A stretch of DNA of 64,000 nucleotides from JBKBKN01 sp046294625. GTDB taxonomy: Bacteria > Bacteroidota > Bacteroidia > M30B66. Under the pieces are notes generated by a model, which was given only the letters and a program-made list of their open reading frames with translations, was not told where the DNA came from and searched no databases. Shown here piece by piece: positions 16,538 through 24,234 of the stretch. The translations under genes were made by a program, and so were the position numbers. How positions within the stretch are numbered: the stretch's first letter is position 1; each line of letters begins with the position of its first letter. The stretch covers positions 1 through 64,000 of the forward strand of contig JBKBKN010000019.1 of assembly GCA_046294625.1 (NCBI GenBank), in the 5' to 3' direction.

Positions 16538-19363
16538 TCACCTTTCTATCACAATTTTGTGAAAGGACCTCCATTGCGAACCTGCATCCGTGACTTGTAA
16601 GATGTACATTCCTGATTTTAATCCTGTATGTAAGGTGTGATATTCTTGAGCACCATCAGCTATAGCTGTATAAACTTCTTTTCCTTGCAAATCGACGATG
16701 CGTATATTTAACTTTTGATTGGGGATATACTTAATTTTGAGTATTCCATCTGCCGAAGGATTAGGATAAATGTTTATTGGATTGATACTCGTAGTTAAAA
16801 TAGAAGTCGGTTGATTTATTGATTCATAAAACTCTTGCGCGGCATCGGCTATCATTAAAAGTGAATCTAAACTCGAAGCACCGATAAGTGCAAATACAAT
16901 GATGGTTTCTTCATTATTAAATAGTTGATAAGGCCCCGACGATATCACAGATGCTACATCTGCCCCGGTATTACTCAAACCGGCAACAAGGCGGGTATTG
17001 CTCAACGCAAAATATTTTTCATCAACAGTGAAATTATCGCTGACATTGATTTGTTGACCACTTTCCTGCTCATTGAGATTAATGGCATAGGTGTTAAAAT
17101 TGTTTCCTTTTATCAGCATGGCACCGACAAATAAAGTATCTGCATTGGGATTATAAGTAAAACTTAATTTTTTATCCGGATATGATGCTATTCTGTTATT
17201 AAAAAACTCAGGCAAATCCCAATCTAGAAAAAGACCAACATACATCGGATTAAGCTGCAAAGCAGGTCCATCATTTTTAATGGTATACTCCAAAATAACC
17301 GAATTTTTTGCCAGTCCGGTTTGCGGCACATAGCCCTTTAAATCAGCTGTGAGCTGCAAATAAGGCTCAGTAAAACGATTGTCAAAAGAACCTTGAAACA
17401 AATCATAAAAACCATCAGACGGAATAGCACTAATTCGTTCCAGCAGCTGAAAATCTCGATCGGTTTGCGAGCCGCTGGTTCTAGCCATATTAAAAACTCT
17501 TTGCGGATTAAGCCCTACCATAAAGTTGCCTTCAAACAGAAGATTGTTGTTTGACCTGAAACGAAAACCGCGTGTATTGATCAAAGGGTTATTCACCTTT
17601 CCTATTTCGCTCACACTGTTAAGCGTAGTGGATATGCTGTTTTGCAAACGAACAAAATCAGCATTTACTGTAAACTGATAATATTGAGTGCTAACCTGAG
17701 CATCGGCCCATATATCGAATCGAATCACAATAGTGTCATTGATTTGGGCATTGTCATTCACATGAATTCTAAAAGGTTGTTGGTGATTGCTGGTAAAAGC
17801 CAAAGTGGCCATGCTGCCTAACGGTTTGAAAGGATTGAGTAAAGTTGCACCTCCCCTAACCACTGATGCATTGCATACCGCAAATTGTGTGGGCTCAAGC
17901 AAATTGGTAAAGGTTCCTGATAGCAAAACTGTGTCGCCCGATAGAAACAAATTGTTTTTCTCATCACGAATTTGAATGTCATGCAATAAGACCGATTTTT
18001 TGTCATCTTCGGTCAACGCCCTAAACATATTGACCCTACCATACCCCATTTTATTGATGTAGTCTGCATTATCAGGCAAATTGTCAACACGATCTGCTGT
18101 TACTTTAAGTAATTGCAAAATCTGAATGCCGGTCAGGTGCGGGAATTTTGATTTTACAACAGCTGCACAACCCGCTGCTACAGGCGAAGACATTGATGTT
18201 CCGTTAGAATAAATGTAGCTATTGTCAGGCCATGTGGATAATACATTTTCGCCGGGAGCATACAAGTCCATGTGATATCCATAATTAGAAAAATCCGATT
18301 TTGCGTCGTTTGGTCCTGTTGACCCCACTGCTGCAGTAAAATCGTAGGATGCTGGATAAAATAGTCTTTGATTACTATTGTTGCCCGCACCGCAAAATAT
18401 TGCTGCGCCTTTGTTGATCGCCGAATAGCGTACGATTTCTTGATTAATCAAGCTTGGCTGAAAGCTTCCCCATGAACAGTTAATCACCTGACAGCCTTGG
18501 TCGGCTGCAAATATGATTGACTCGTAAGCCGCAATTAATGCTCCTGAAGCATTGGTAATTTTAATCGGTAAAAATCGAGTACGAAAGCCACTCCCGGCAA
18601 TGCCAATCTGATTATTTGTCATTGCTGAAGAAAGGCCGTTAACATGAACTCCATGGCCACTCGTATTCACCTGCGGATTGTTGTCACCTTCTCCTAAATC
18701 CCATCCATAAAAATTATCCACAAAGCCATCCATATCATCATCTATTCCATTGATCGGGTCTGCATAATTAAAGGCAATGTTGGGGTAAAGGTCAGGGTGG
18801 TCCAGATCGGTGCCGGTATCAGAAATCCCGATCACTACATTGGTGTCGCCCTGTTCCACTGCCCATGCTTCAAAAGCTCGAATACGCTCAAGCGCATATT
18901 GATTCTGCACACTATCGTCGTTGGGGGTAAAGCATAGTTCAGGAATAAAATGAGGTTCAATCGCCGAAAATACCTTGACTTTGTTTACCAGTTTTATGGC
19001 TTCTTCAACTGAGAAATTGCTTTGAAATAATAAGCGTCCATGTCGGCTTAGGTCAGCAAGTCGAAATCCGGCTTCGTCATGCGTCATCTCCGGCTTTTTT
19101 GCCAATGGAAATCGATACACAAAGGATAAGTCAGGAATAAAATTCTGAAGCTGTAAAAGGGCATCTTGAAATTCAGCTTGCGGAACATTCGCATCGATAA
19201 TCACATTAACCACACCTGCTGCAATTGCTGTTCCTTCGTCTCTTGTTTTAACTATTCGCGTGTTAGGGTCGAGTAAATGAATGGATTGGGAAGATAATAT
19301 GCCAGCTAATAAAAGACATTTGCCAAAAACAGCGACATGAAAAATAAACTTCAATCTACTCAT
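16538..19363 (-). CDS. Secreted S8 (subtilisin-like) peptidase with T9SS C-terminal sorting domain
   Basis: A 941-residue exported serine protease. After a signal sequence and a ~150-residue propeptide region comes the catalytic domain with the triad Asp182 (ISDTGTD), His237 (SGHGVHVNG) and Ser390 (NGTSMSSP). A long beta-rich region (~460-850) follows, and the last ~80 residues form a T9SS type A sorting domain starting NIYPNPS and ending with KIVIER. I use ATG 19363, because the TTG ten codons upstream lies above the promoter element. It should be secreted across the outer membrane and probably surface-attached or released. A second, different T9SS subtilase lies at 24235. Confidence 0.93.
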   Translation of the reverse strand: MSRLKFIFHVAVFGKCLLLAGILSSQSIHLLDPNTRIVKTRDEGTAIAAGVVNVIIDANVPQAEFQDALLQLQNFIPDLSFVYRFPLAKKPEMTHDEAGFRLADLSRHGRLLFQSNFSVEEAIKLVNKVKVFSAIEPHFIPELCFTPNDDSVQNQYALERIRAFEAWAVEQGDTNVVIGISDTGTDLDHPDLYPNIAFNYADPINGIDDDMDGFVDNFYGWDLGEGDNNPQVNTSGHGVHVNGLSSAMTNNQIGIAGSGFRTRFLPIKITNASGALIAAYESIIFAADQGCQVINCSWGSFQPSLINQEIVRYSAINKGAAIFCGAGNNSNQRLFYPASYDFTAAVGSTGPNDAKSDFSNYGYHMDLYAPGENVLSTWPDNSYIYSNGTSMSSPVAAGCAAVVKSKFPHLTGIQILQLLKVTADRVDNLPDNADYINKMGYGRVNMFRALTEDDKKSVLLHDIQIRDEKNNLFLSGDTVLLSGTFTNLLEPTQFAVCNASVVRGGATLLNPFKPLGSMATLAFTSNHQQPFRIHVNDNAQINDTIVIRFDIWADAQVSTQYYQFTVNADFVRLQNSISTTLNSVSEIGKVNNPLINTRGFRFRSNNNLLFEGNFMVGLNPQRVFNMARTSGSQTDRDFQLLERISAIPSDGFYDLFQGSFDNRFTEPYLQLTADLKGYVPQTGLAKNSVILEYTIKNDGPALQLNPMYVGLFLDWDLPEFFNNRIASYPDKKLSFTYNPNADTLFVGAMLIKGNNFNTYAINLNEQESGQQINVSDNFTVDEKYFALSNTRLVAGLSNTGADVASVISSGPYQLFNNEETIIVFALIGASSLDSLLMIADAAQEFYESINQPTSILTTSINPINIYPNPSADGILKIKYIPNQKLNIRIVDLQGKEVYTAIADGAQEYHTLHTGLKSGMYILQVTDAGSQWRSFHKIVIER

Positions 19364-19368
19364 TTCTA

Positions 19369-19376
19369 CAAAGGTA
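19369..19376 (-). promoter_or_regulatory. Predicted -7 element immediately before the subtilase start
   Basis: The minus strand reads TACCTTTG, ending only 5 nt before the ATG at 19363. If used, the transcript would be leaderless or nearly so. No TTG at canonical spacing. Confidence 0.45.
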
Positions 19377-19420
19377 TGTTTTTGAATCAACAATTATTAG
19401 TTGTGCATGTTGATCAAAAT

Positions 19421-19453
19421 AAAAAAAGACGGCCTCTACAAAGAGAAGCCGCC
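19421..19453 (-). terminator. Terminator after the 19474 small gene
   Basis: On the minus strand GGCGGC-TT-CTCT, a 4-nt loop, AGAG-GCCGTC, then seven U's (A's at 19421-19427). The stem has a 2-nt bulge and one G-U pair. It lies 20 nt after the stop of the small hypothetical gene and isolates it from the subtilase promoter. Confidence 0.75.
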
Positions 19454-19473
19454 TGCTAACCTACCTAAACCAA

Positions 19474-19746
19474 TCAAAAAACCACATCGGTTATGCAAGA
19501 TGTGGGTATCGTTATACCGCCTTTAAGGCAGACATATTCTTGAGATGCGAACCAGATAGTCGTGTGAACTACATTTATCCCTTCACTGGTGTTGAAATAA
19601 ATGCTTACTTTGGTTTTCATTAGATTGCCCAATGATTCAGCCTTTTTCAGTTTGCAAATTAAATCATTTTTTTTATTCCTCGCAGGCTGAAGTATCATCC
19701 AAGGAATGTTTTCTTTTTCGATTAAATTAGCTGCAAGTGTATTCAT
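19474..19746 (-). CDS. Small conserved-type hypothetical protein
   Basis: A 90-residue soluble protein. It resembles short uncharacterised Bacteroidota proteins that combine a basic N-terminal helix (RNKKNDLICKLKKAESLG) with strands containing TTIWFASQEYVCLKGGITIP. I cannot name a family. I prefer the ATG at 19746, where similarity-like composition begins; an in-frame ATG at 19791 would add 15 hydrophobic/basic residues. It is a single gene with its own terminator. The compact fold and Lys-rich helix could suit a regulatory or nucleic-acid role, but that is speculation. Confidence 0.65.
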   Translation of the reverse strand: MNTLAANLIEKENIPWMILQPARNKKNDLICKLKKAESLGNLMKTKVSIYFNTSEGINVVHTTIWFASQEYVCLKGGITIPTSCITDVVF

Positions 19747-19951
19747 AATATTAGATTTTAATTTAACAACAACATAAGATTTAACGAGCATCTTGTTCGT
19801 TTGTGTTTGACTTAGGATTATTTAACCTATTCGGTCATTTTTTCTAAAATTTGTTAACCACAGAAAGATCATCAACACACTGTTCACAAGATATTATGAC
19901 AAAATAAGGCAACGACTATTAATTTGACCTTATACCGGAATTAAAAGCCAG

Positions 19952-21325
19952 TTAAACTTGATTTTTGGGAATTCTTACCTTGAAATGAGTGTATTCATTC
20001 GGCACGGAATCGAGCGAGATTTCGCCGCCATGAATCTTAATTATTTTTTCAATGAGTGGCAATCCAAGTCCATGACCGGGAATGCTAATTGCATCTTTCG
20101 ACCTGTAAAAGGGCTGAAATATCATTTTAAAATCTTCTTTTCTTATTCCAATGCCTTGATCAAGAAAGCTCACTAGAATGTTCTTCTCATCGAAATCCAG
20201 CTCGACATCAACGGAGCGATTTTTGGAGAACTTACAACCGTTTTCAGCAAAGTTGGTAAGAGCAGTTTTCAGCAAATGCGGGTTACCTTCCACTACAAAA
20301 TCATTTTCATTCTCCGGCAATGATTTAAAATTGACATGGACAGTGTAAGTGGGATTGAATTTACGAATATCTGATTGTACCTGCCACAGCAAGTCATCTA
20401 CTCTAACCGATACAAAGTTGAAGTCTTTACGATCAGTGTTAGTCTGTGCCAGCAACAAAAGTCGATTGCAAATTATATTTAGGTTTCTGATATCATCCAA
20501 AACGCTTTGAATCGTTCGCATGTAATCTTCCTTTTCTCGCTCTTTGAGCAAAACCACTTCGAGTTGTCCGGTCATTGCAGTGAGTGGTGTTCTGAGTTCA
20601 TGCGATGCATTTGCCACAAAGTTTTTTTGCATAATGAATGCTAACTCAAGTCGTTCGAGCATGCGATTAAAGGTTAATGCAAGTTTCTCAATTTCATCTT
20701 GCCCTTTACCTTCATCTAATCTCAGATTAAGCGAAGTCTCGGTGATGTTCTCCACCTTTTGAATAATTCCGGTAATAGGTGATAAAGCTTTACTTGAAAA
20801 AATCCAGCCACCAATAGCGATGATAACCAAAACAACAGCATAATTGATTACCAGAATATTTCTTAGATTCTTTAGCTTACTGTATCCGAATCGGTCGGTT
20901 GCTGCTGCGAACACTAAATAGGGTTGGCCATTAGTCTCATATCGCAATCCATAGATTTCATAGATGTCTTTGGTAACCTTTATTTCCCCTTCGAAAAATA
21001 ATTTCTTCTTGAGGTTATCGGATATTTCAATGAGGTCATCATTAATTGATTTGTAAATGCTTTCCCCTTTGCTGTTGAAAATATAAATATGTTCTTCGGG
21101 CAATGTGGATGGCGCTGTATTCTCTATTATTCTGAGCAAATTGGCATCAACTTCATCTACATCAATGAATAGTTTAGCCATTGAATGCGCTTTATTAGCC
21201 AGTCGCTCATAAAACTCTGTGGAACGATAAGTTGAAGAGAATGCATAAATAAAAACAGAAGAAGCGAGAATCGTTAAGGCGACTATGGCTATGAAGAGCA
21301 ATGTAAGCCTTGTGCGAATCTGCAT
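19952..21325 (-). CDS. Sensor histidine kinase of a two-component system
   Basis: An inner-membrane kinase of 457 residues. TM1 (~8-29), a periplasmic sensor region (~30-155), TM2 (~157-176), then HAMP (~178-230), a dimerisation/phosphoacceptor H-box with SHELRTPLTA (His242), and a HATPase domain with N-box FAENGCKFS, G1 DQGIGI, and G2 GHGLGLPLI. The ATG overlaps the stop of the response-regulator gene (TAATG at 21323-21327), so the two are translationally coupled. The signal sensed is unknown. The RR/HK pair resembles heavy-metal or envelope-stress systems (CusS-like order), but that is only a layout similarity. Confidence 0.93.
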   Translation of the reverse strand: MQIRTRLTLLFIAIVALTILASSVFIYAFSSTYRSTEFYERLANKAHSMAKLFIDVDEVDANLLRIIENTAPSTLPEEHIYIFNSKGESIYKSINDDLIEISDNLKKKLFFEGEIKVTKDIYEIYGLRYETNGQPYLVFAAATDRFGYSKLKNLRNILVINYAVVLVIIAIGGWIFSSKALSPITGIIQKVENITETSLNLRLDEGKGQDEIEKLALTFNRMLERLELAFIMQKNFVANASHELRTPLTAMTGQLEVVLLKEREKEDYMRTIQSVLDDIRNLNIICNRLLLLAQTNTDRKDFNFVSVRVDDLLWQVQSDIRKFNPTYTVHVNFKSLPENENDFVVEGNPHLLKTALTNFAENGCKFSKNRSVDVELDFDEKNILVSFLDQGIGIRKEDFKMIFQPFYRSKDAISIPGHGLGLPLIEKIIKIHGGEISLDSVPNEYTHFKVRIPKNQV

Positions 21326-22002
21326 TAGTCTTCTTTAAGAATATATCCCATTCCTATTTGTGTGTGAATAAGTTTAGGTTCAAAATCCTTATCTACTTTC
21401 TTTCTAAGAAAATTCACATACACATCAACTACATTGGTACCTGTATCGAAATGCACATCCCAAACCTTTTCTGCAATCTGAGCTCTCGAAAGCACTTTGC
21501 CCTTATTGCGCATGAAATATTCTAACAGCGCATATTCTTTTGCTGTGAGGTCGATGATTTTGTCTCCGCGCTTGGCATTTTTACGGTCTAGGTTCAGTTC
21601 CAAATCCGCAACTTTAATCGTATTGCTGGTTTCTAAAATTCCCGATGAACGCTTTGTTAATGCTTTAATTCGAGCTAGTAATTCTTTAAATTCAAAAGGT
21701 TTCACAAGATAATCGTCAGCTCCGGCGTCAAATCCACTTACCTTGTCATCTGTGGTACCTAATGCAGTGAGCATTAATATGGGTGTTGATGCATTTTGAT
21801 TTCTAACTTCCTTGCACAACTCCATGCCGTTCATGTAAGGAATGATTACATCAAAAATCATTAGATCGTAACTGTTTCGTTTAGCAAGTTGAAGACCCAT
21901 CTGCCCGTCATAAGCAATATCAACATCATACTTGTTTTCTTCCAACCCTTGCTTGATGAATGAAGAAACCTTCGGCTCGTCTTCTACTAATAATATATGC
22001 AT
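21325..22002 (-). CDS. OmpR/PhoB-family response regulator
   Basis: A 225-residue DNA-binding regulator. The receiver domain (1-115) has the acidic pair near residues 7-8, phosphoacceptor Asp51 (MIFDVIIP) and Lys101 (VKPFEF). The winged-helix domain (~130-225) has LTAKEYALLEYFMRNKGKVLSR and NVVDVYVNFLRKKVD. It is the first gene of the pair with the histidine kinase. Target genes are unknown; the neighbouring glutathione peroxidase and subtilase are candidates only by proximity. A TATTTTTG -7 element lies at 22019-22026, with the ATG 17 nt downstream. Confidence 0.94.
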   Translation of the reverse strand: MHILLVEDEPKVSSFIKQGLEENKYDVDIAYDGQMGLQLAKRNSYDLMIFDVIIPYMNGMELCKEVRNQNASTPILMLTALGTTDDKVSGFDAGADDYLVKPFEFKELLARIKALTKRSSGILETSNTIKVADLELNLDRKNAKRGDKIIDLTAKEYALLEYFMRNKGKVLSRAQIAEKVWDVHFDTGTNVVDVYVNFLRKKVDKDFEPKLIHTQIGMGYILKED

Positions 22003-22018
22003 CGTATTATTTTTTATG

Positions 22019-22026
22019 CAAAAATA
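22019..22026 (-). promoter_or_regulatory. Predicted -7 element of the two-component operon
   Basis: The minus strand reads TATTTTTG (TAnnTTTG), 16 nt upstream of the response-regulator ATG. No well-spaced TTG. Confidence 0.5.
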
Positions 22027-22092
22027 AATCCAACCTGCAAGTCCTTAATTAAACCGAAATTAAAATAACTATCGATTGTGCAGGAGCTGAAT

Positions 22093-22653
22093 CTACAGAC
22101 TTGATAATAGTTCTTCGCTCATGGGTTTCACTCCCGGACCGAAAAATTTGAGCAATTTTCCATCTTCACTGATCAAATACTTACAAAAGTTCCAGTTGGG
22201 TGCTTGATCGTTCCATCCATTTTGGTCTTTGTTACTAAGCCATTGATAGAGCGGATGGATATCATTTCCTTTAACAGAAATTTTCTCAAACATCTGAAAG
22301 GTAACACCGTAATTTTTAGCACAAAATCCGCTGATCTGCTCGTTGCTGCCAGGTTCTTGCCCACCGAAATTGTTGGCCGGAAATCCTAAAATTATCAATT
22401 TGTCGCCATGCTGCTCATGTAGTTTCTGAAGATCGGCATATTGCGGGGTATAGCCACATTGGGAAGCAGTGTTAACGATAAGCACTTTCTTGCCCTTGAA
22501 GTCGGCAAATGAAACAGGAGTTCCATCAATTGCATTCAATTTAAAATCATAAAAGTTCATTGCGTTCACAGTTTCTTTAACGTTTTCCGGTCTAGTACTT
22601 ACTTTGTTGCATGCTAGCAGGAAAATACTTAAAATAAAGGCGTAATATATCAT
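22093..22653 (-). CDS. Glutathione-peroxidase-family lipoprotein
   Basis: A thiol peroxidase of the GPx fold, 186 residues. The catalytic residues are visible: Cys66 in NTASQCGYTPQY, Gln99 in FPANNFGGQE and Trp154 in APNWNFCKYL. Cys111 (GFCAKNYGV) could be the resolving cysteine of thioredoxin-dependent members. The N-terminus is a lipoprotein signal with Cys15 (FLLAC), so it is probably periplasmic and membrane-anchored rather than cytoplasmic, an uncommon but known arrangement in Bacteroidota. It uses Cys, not selenocysteine. It would reduce peroxides, probably with thioredoxin-type donors. Confidence 0.9.
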   Translation of the reverse strand: MIYYAFILSIFLLACNKVSTRPENVKETVNAMNFYDFKLNAIDGTPVSFADFKGKKVLIVNTASQCGYTPQYADLQKLHEQHGDKLIILGFPANNFGGQEPGSNEQISGFCAKNYGVTFQMFEKISVKGNDIHPLYQWLSNKDQNGWNDQAPNWNFCKYLISEDGKLLKFFGPGVKPMSEELLSSL

Positions 22654-22720
22654 GGTTGTTTCAATTTTAAAAATAGAACAAATGAACAGTGTTAAAGTTT
22701 CTGAATAGATGAAGTTCCAA

Positions 22721-24127
22721 CTAGATTAATTCAAGAAGAACAATATTCTCCACATGGTTGGTATGCGGAAACATGTCTACAGGTTGCACCTTCGAAACTT
22801 TATAACGGTCAGCTAGCATAGCCACATCTCTTGCCTGAGTAGCCGGATTGCAGCTCACATAGACTATTTTCCGGGCATCAGATTTTAACAACACCTCAAC
22901 CACCGATTCATGCATGCCTGCACGCGGCGGATCGGTGATGATTACGTCCGGTTTGCCATGTTTCTCAATGAAGGTGAGATTAATCACATTTTTCATATCG
23001 CCAGCATAAAAATCCACATTTTCAATGTTGTTTTCAGATGCATTGATGAATGCATCTTTTACCGCATCTTCAACATATTCAACACCAATGACCTTTTTGC
23101 AATAGCGCGCAAGGTAACAAGCTATGGTACCAGTGCCGGTGTATAAATCATAAACAACTTCATCGCCCGATAAGTCAGCAAATTCTTTGGTTGCTCTGTA
23201 AAGTTTGAGTGTCTGATGAGAATTTGTTTGAAAAAATGATTTCGGGCCAATTCTAAACTTTAAACCATCAAGATCTTCTGTAATATATGGTTTACCTGCA
23301 AAACATTTTACATTCAGATCATGAATGGTATCATTTTTCTTTTTGTTTTCGACATACATTATTGCGGTCAATTCTTCAAACTGAGTTCTCAATGCTTCTA
23401 ACAGATCCATTACCTGTTCATCAGCGGTATGCACTGATAAAATTAACATCCACTCCCCCAAAGATGTGTTGCGAAGAATTAATGAACGCATGTTGCCGGT
23501 GTGTCTTCTTACATCATAATAAGGCATATTATGCTTCACGGAATACTCATGCACAAAGGTTCTGATGGCATTTGATGGATCAGCCTGCAAATGGCACTGA
23601 TTGATGGCTATCACTTTATCAAACTTTCCGGGTGCATGAAAGCCTAAGGCAGATTGACCTTTGAAATCATTGCCTGATGAAATTTCTTGTTTAGTCAGCC
23701 AACGTGAAGGTGAAAAAGAAAAATCAAGTTTATTTCTGTAAAAATAAATTTCATCGGCTTGTATTATTGGATCAAATGCAGGTGTAGGAATACGGGCGAT
23801 TCGGTCAAAAGCGTCTTTCACCACCTTCACTTTAAGGCGCAGCTGCATATCATAGCCGACATGCTGTCTAAGGCAGCCTCCACATTCTCCAAAATGCGCA
23901 CACTCCGGAGTCACTCTGTGGCTGCTATACTGATGAAAATGAATGGCTTCACATTCCCTGTAAGATGATTTTGCACGGTAAACTTTAGCATCTACCACAT
24001 CGCCCGGCACAGTTTTGTCCACAAAAAGCACAAGCTGCTCAAATTTGCCCACTCCGGCCCCATCAGTTGTAATATCCGTGATCTCAACATTTTCATAAAC
24101 AATACCTTGCGCTTTGTTGTGTGCCAT
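22721..24127 (-). CDS. rlmD: 23S rRNA (uracil-C5)-methyltransferase RlmD-type
   Basis: A 468-residue class I methyltransferase of the RumA/TrmA family, which methylates a uracil C5 in 23S rRNA using S-adenosylmethionine. Residues ~10-65 form a TRAM domain. The iron-sulfur Cys set is in CAHFGECGGCLRQH. The SAM site includes VYDLYTGTGTIACYLA, then TDPPRAGMH and the catalytic Cys in VSCNPATQARD. Length is typical. The TAnnTTTG element TAGGTTTG (24141-24148) precedes the start. Rlm paralogues (RlmC/RlmCD/RlmD) differ in target position, so the exact uracil is inferred. Confidence 0.93.
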   Translation of the reverse strand: MAHNKAQGIVYENVEITDITTDGAGVGKFEQLVLFVDKTVPGDVVDAKVYRAKSSYRECEAIHFHQYSSHRVTPECAHFGECGGCLRQHVGYDMQLRLKVKVVKDAFDRIARIPTPAFDPIIQADEIYFYRNKLDFSFSPSRWLTKQEISSGNDFKGQSALGFHAPGKFDKVIAINQCHLQADPSNAIRTFVHEYSVKHNMPYYDVRRHTGNMRSLILRNTSLGEWMLILSVHTADEQVMDLLEALRTQFEELTAIMYVENKKKNDTIHDLNVKCFAGKPYITEDLDGLKFRIGPKSFFQTNSHQTLKLYRATKEFADLSGDEVVYDLYTGTGTIACYLARYCKKVIGVEYVEDAVKDAFINASENNIENVDFYAGDMKNVINLTFIEKHGKPDVIITDPPRAGMHESVVEVLLKSDARKIVYVSCNPATQARDVAMLADRYKVSKVQPVDMFPHTNHVENIVLLELI

Positions 24128-24140
24128 TTTATTTTTTCTT

Positions 24141-24148
24141 CAAACCTA
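24141..24148 (-). promoter_or_regulatory. Predicted -7 element of rlmD
   Basis: The minus strand reads TAGGTTTG, ending 13 nt before the rlmD ATG at 24127. It is in the 107-bp divergent gap with the plus-strand subtilase gene. Confidence 0.5.
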
Positions 24149-24234
24149 AATATTTTAACAATGCGCTATTTAAGATAAGATACAGTTTGATTGCTATATT
24201 TTTTATTAACTTGTGCACGTTTTAATTAAATCTC

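Noticed and set aside
22173..22364. Overlapping frame within the glutathione peroxidase gene
   Set aside because: Same strand, different frame, no start context and no homology-like motifs.
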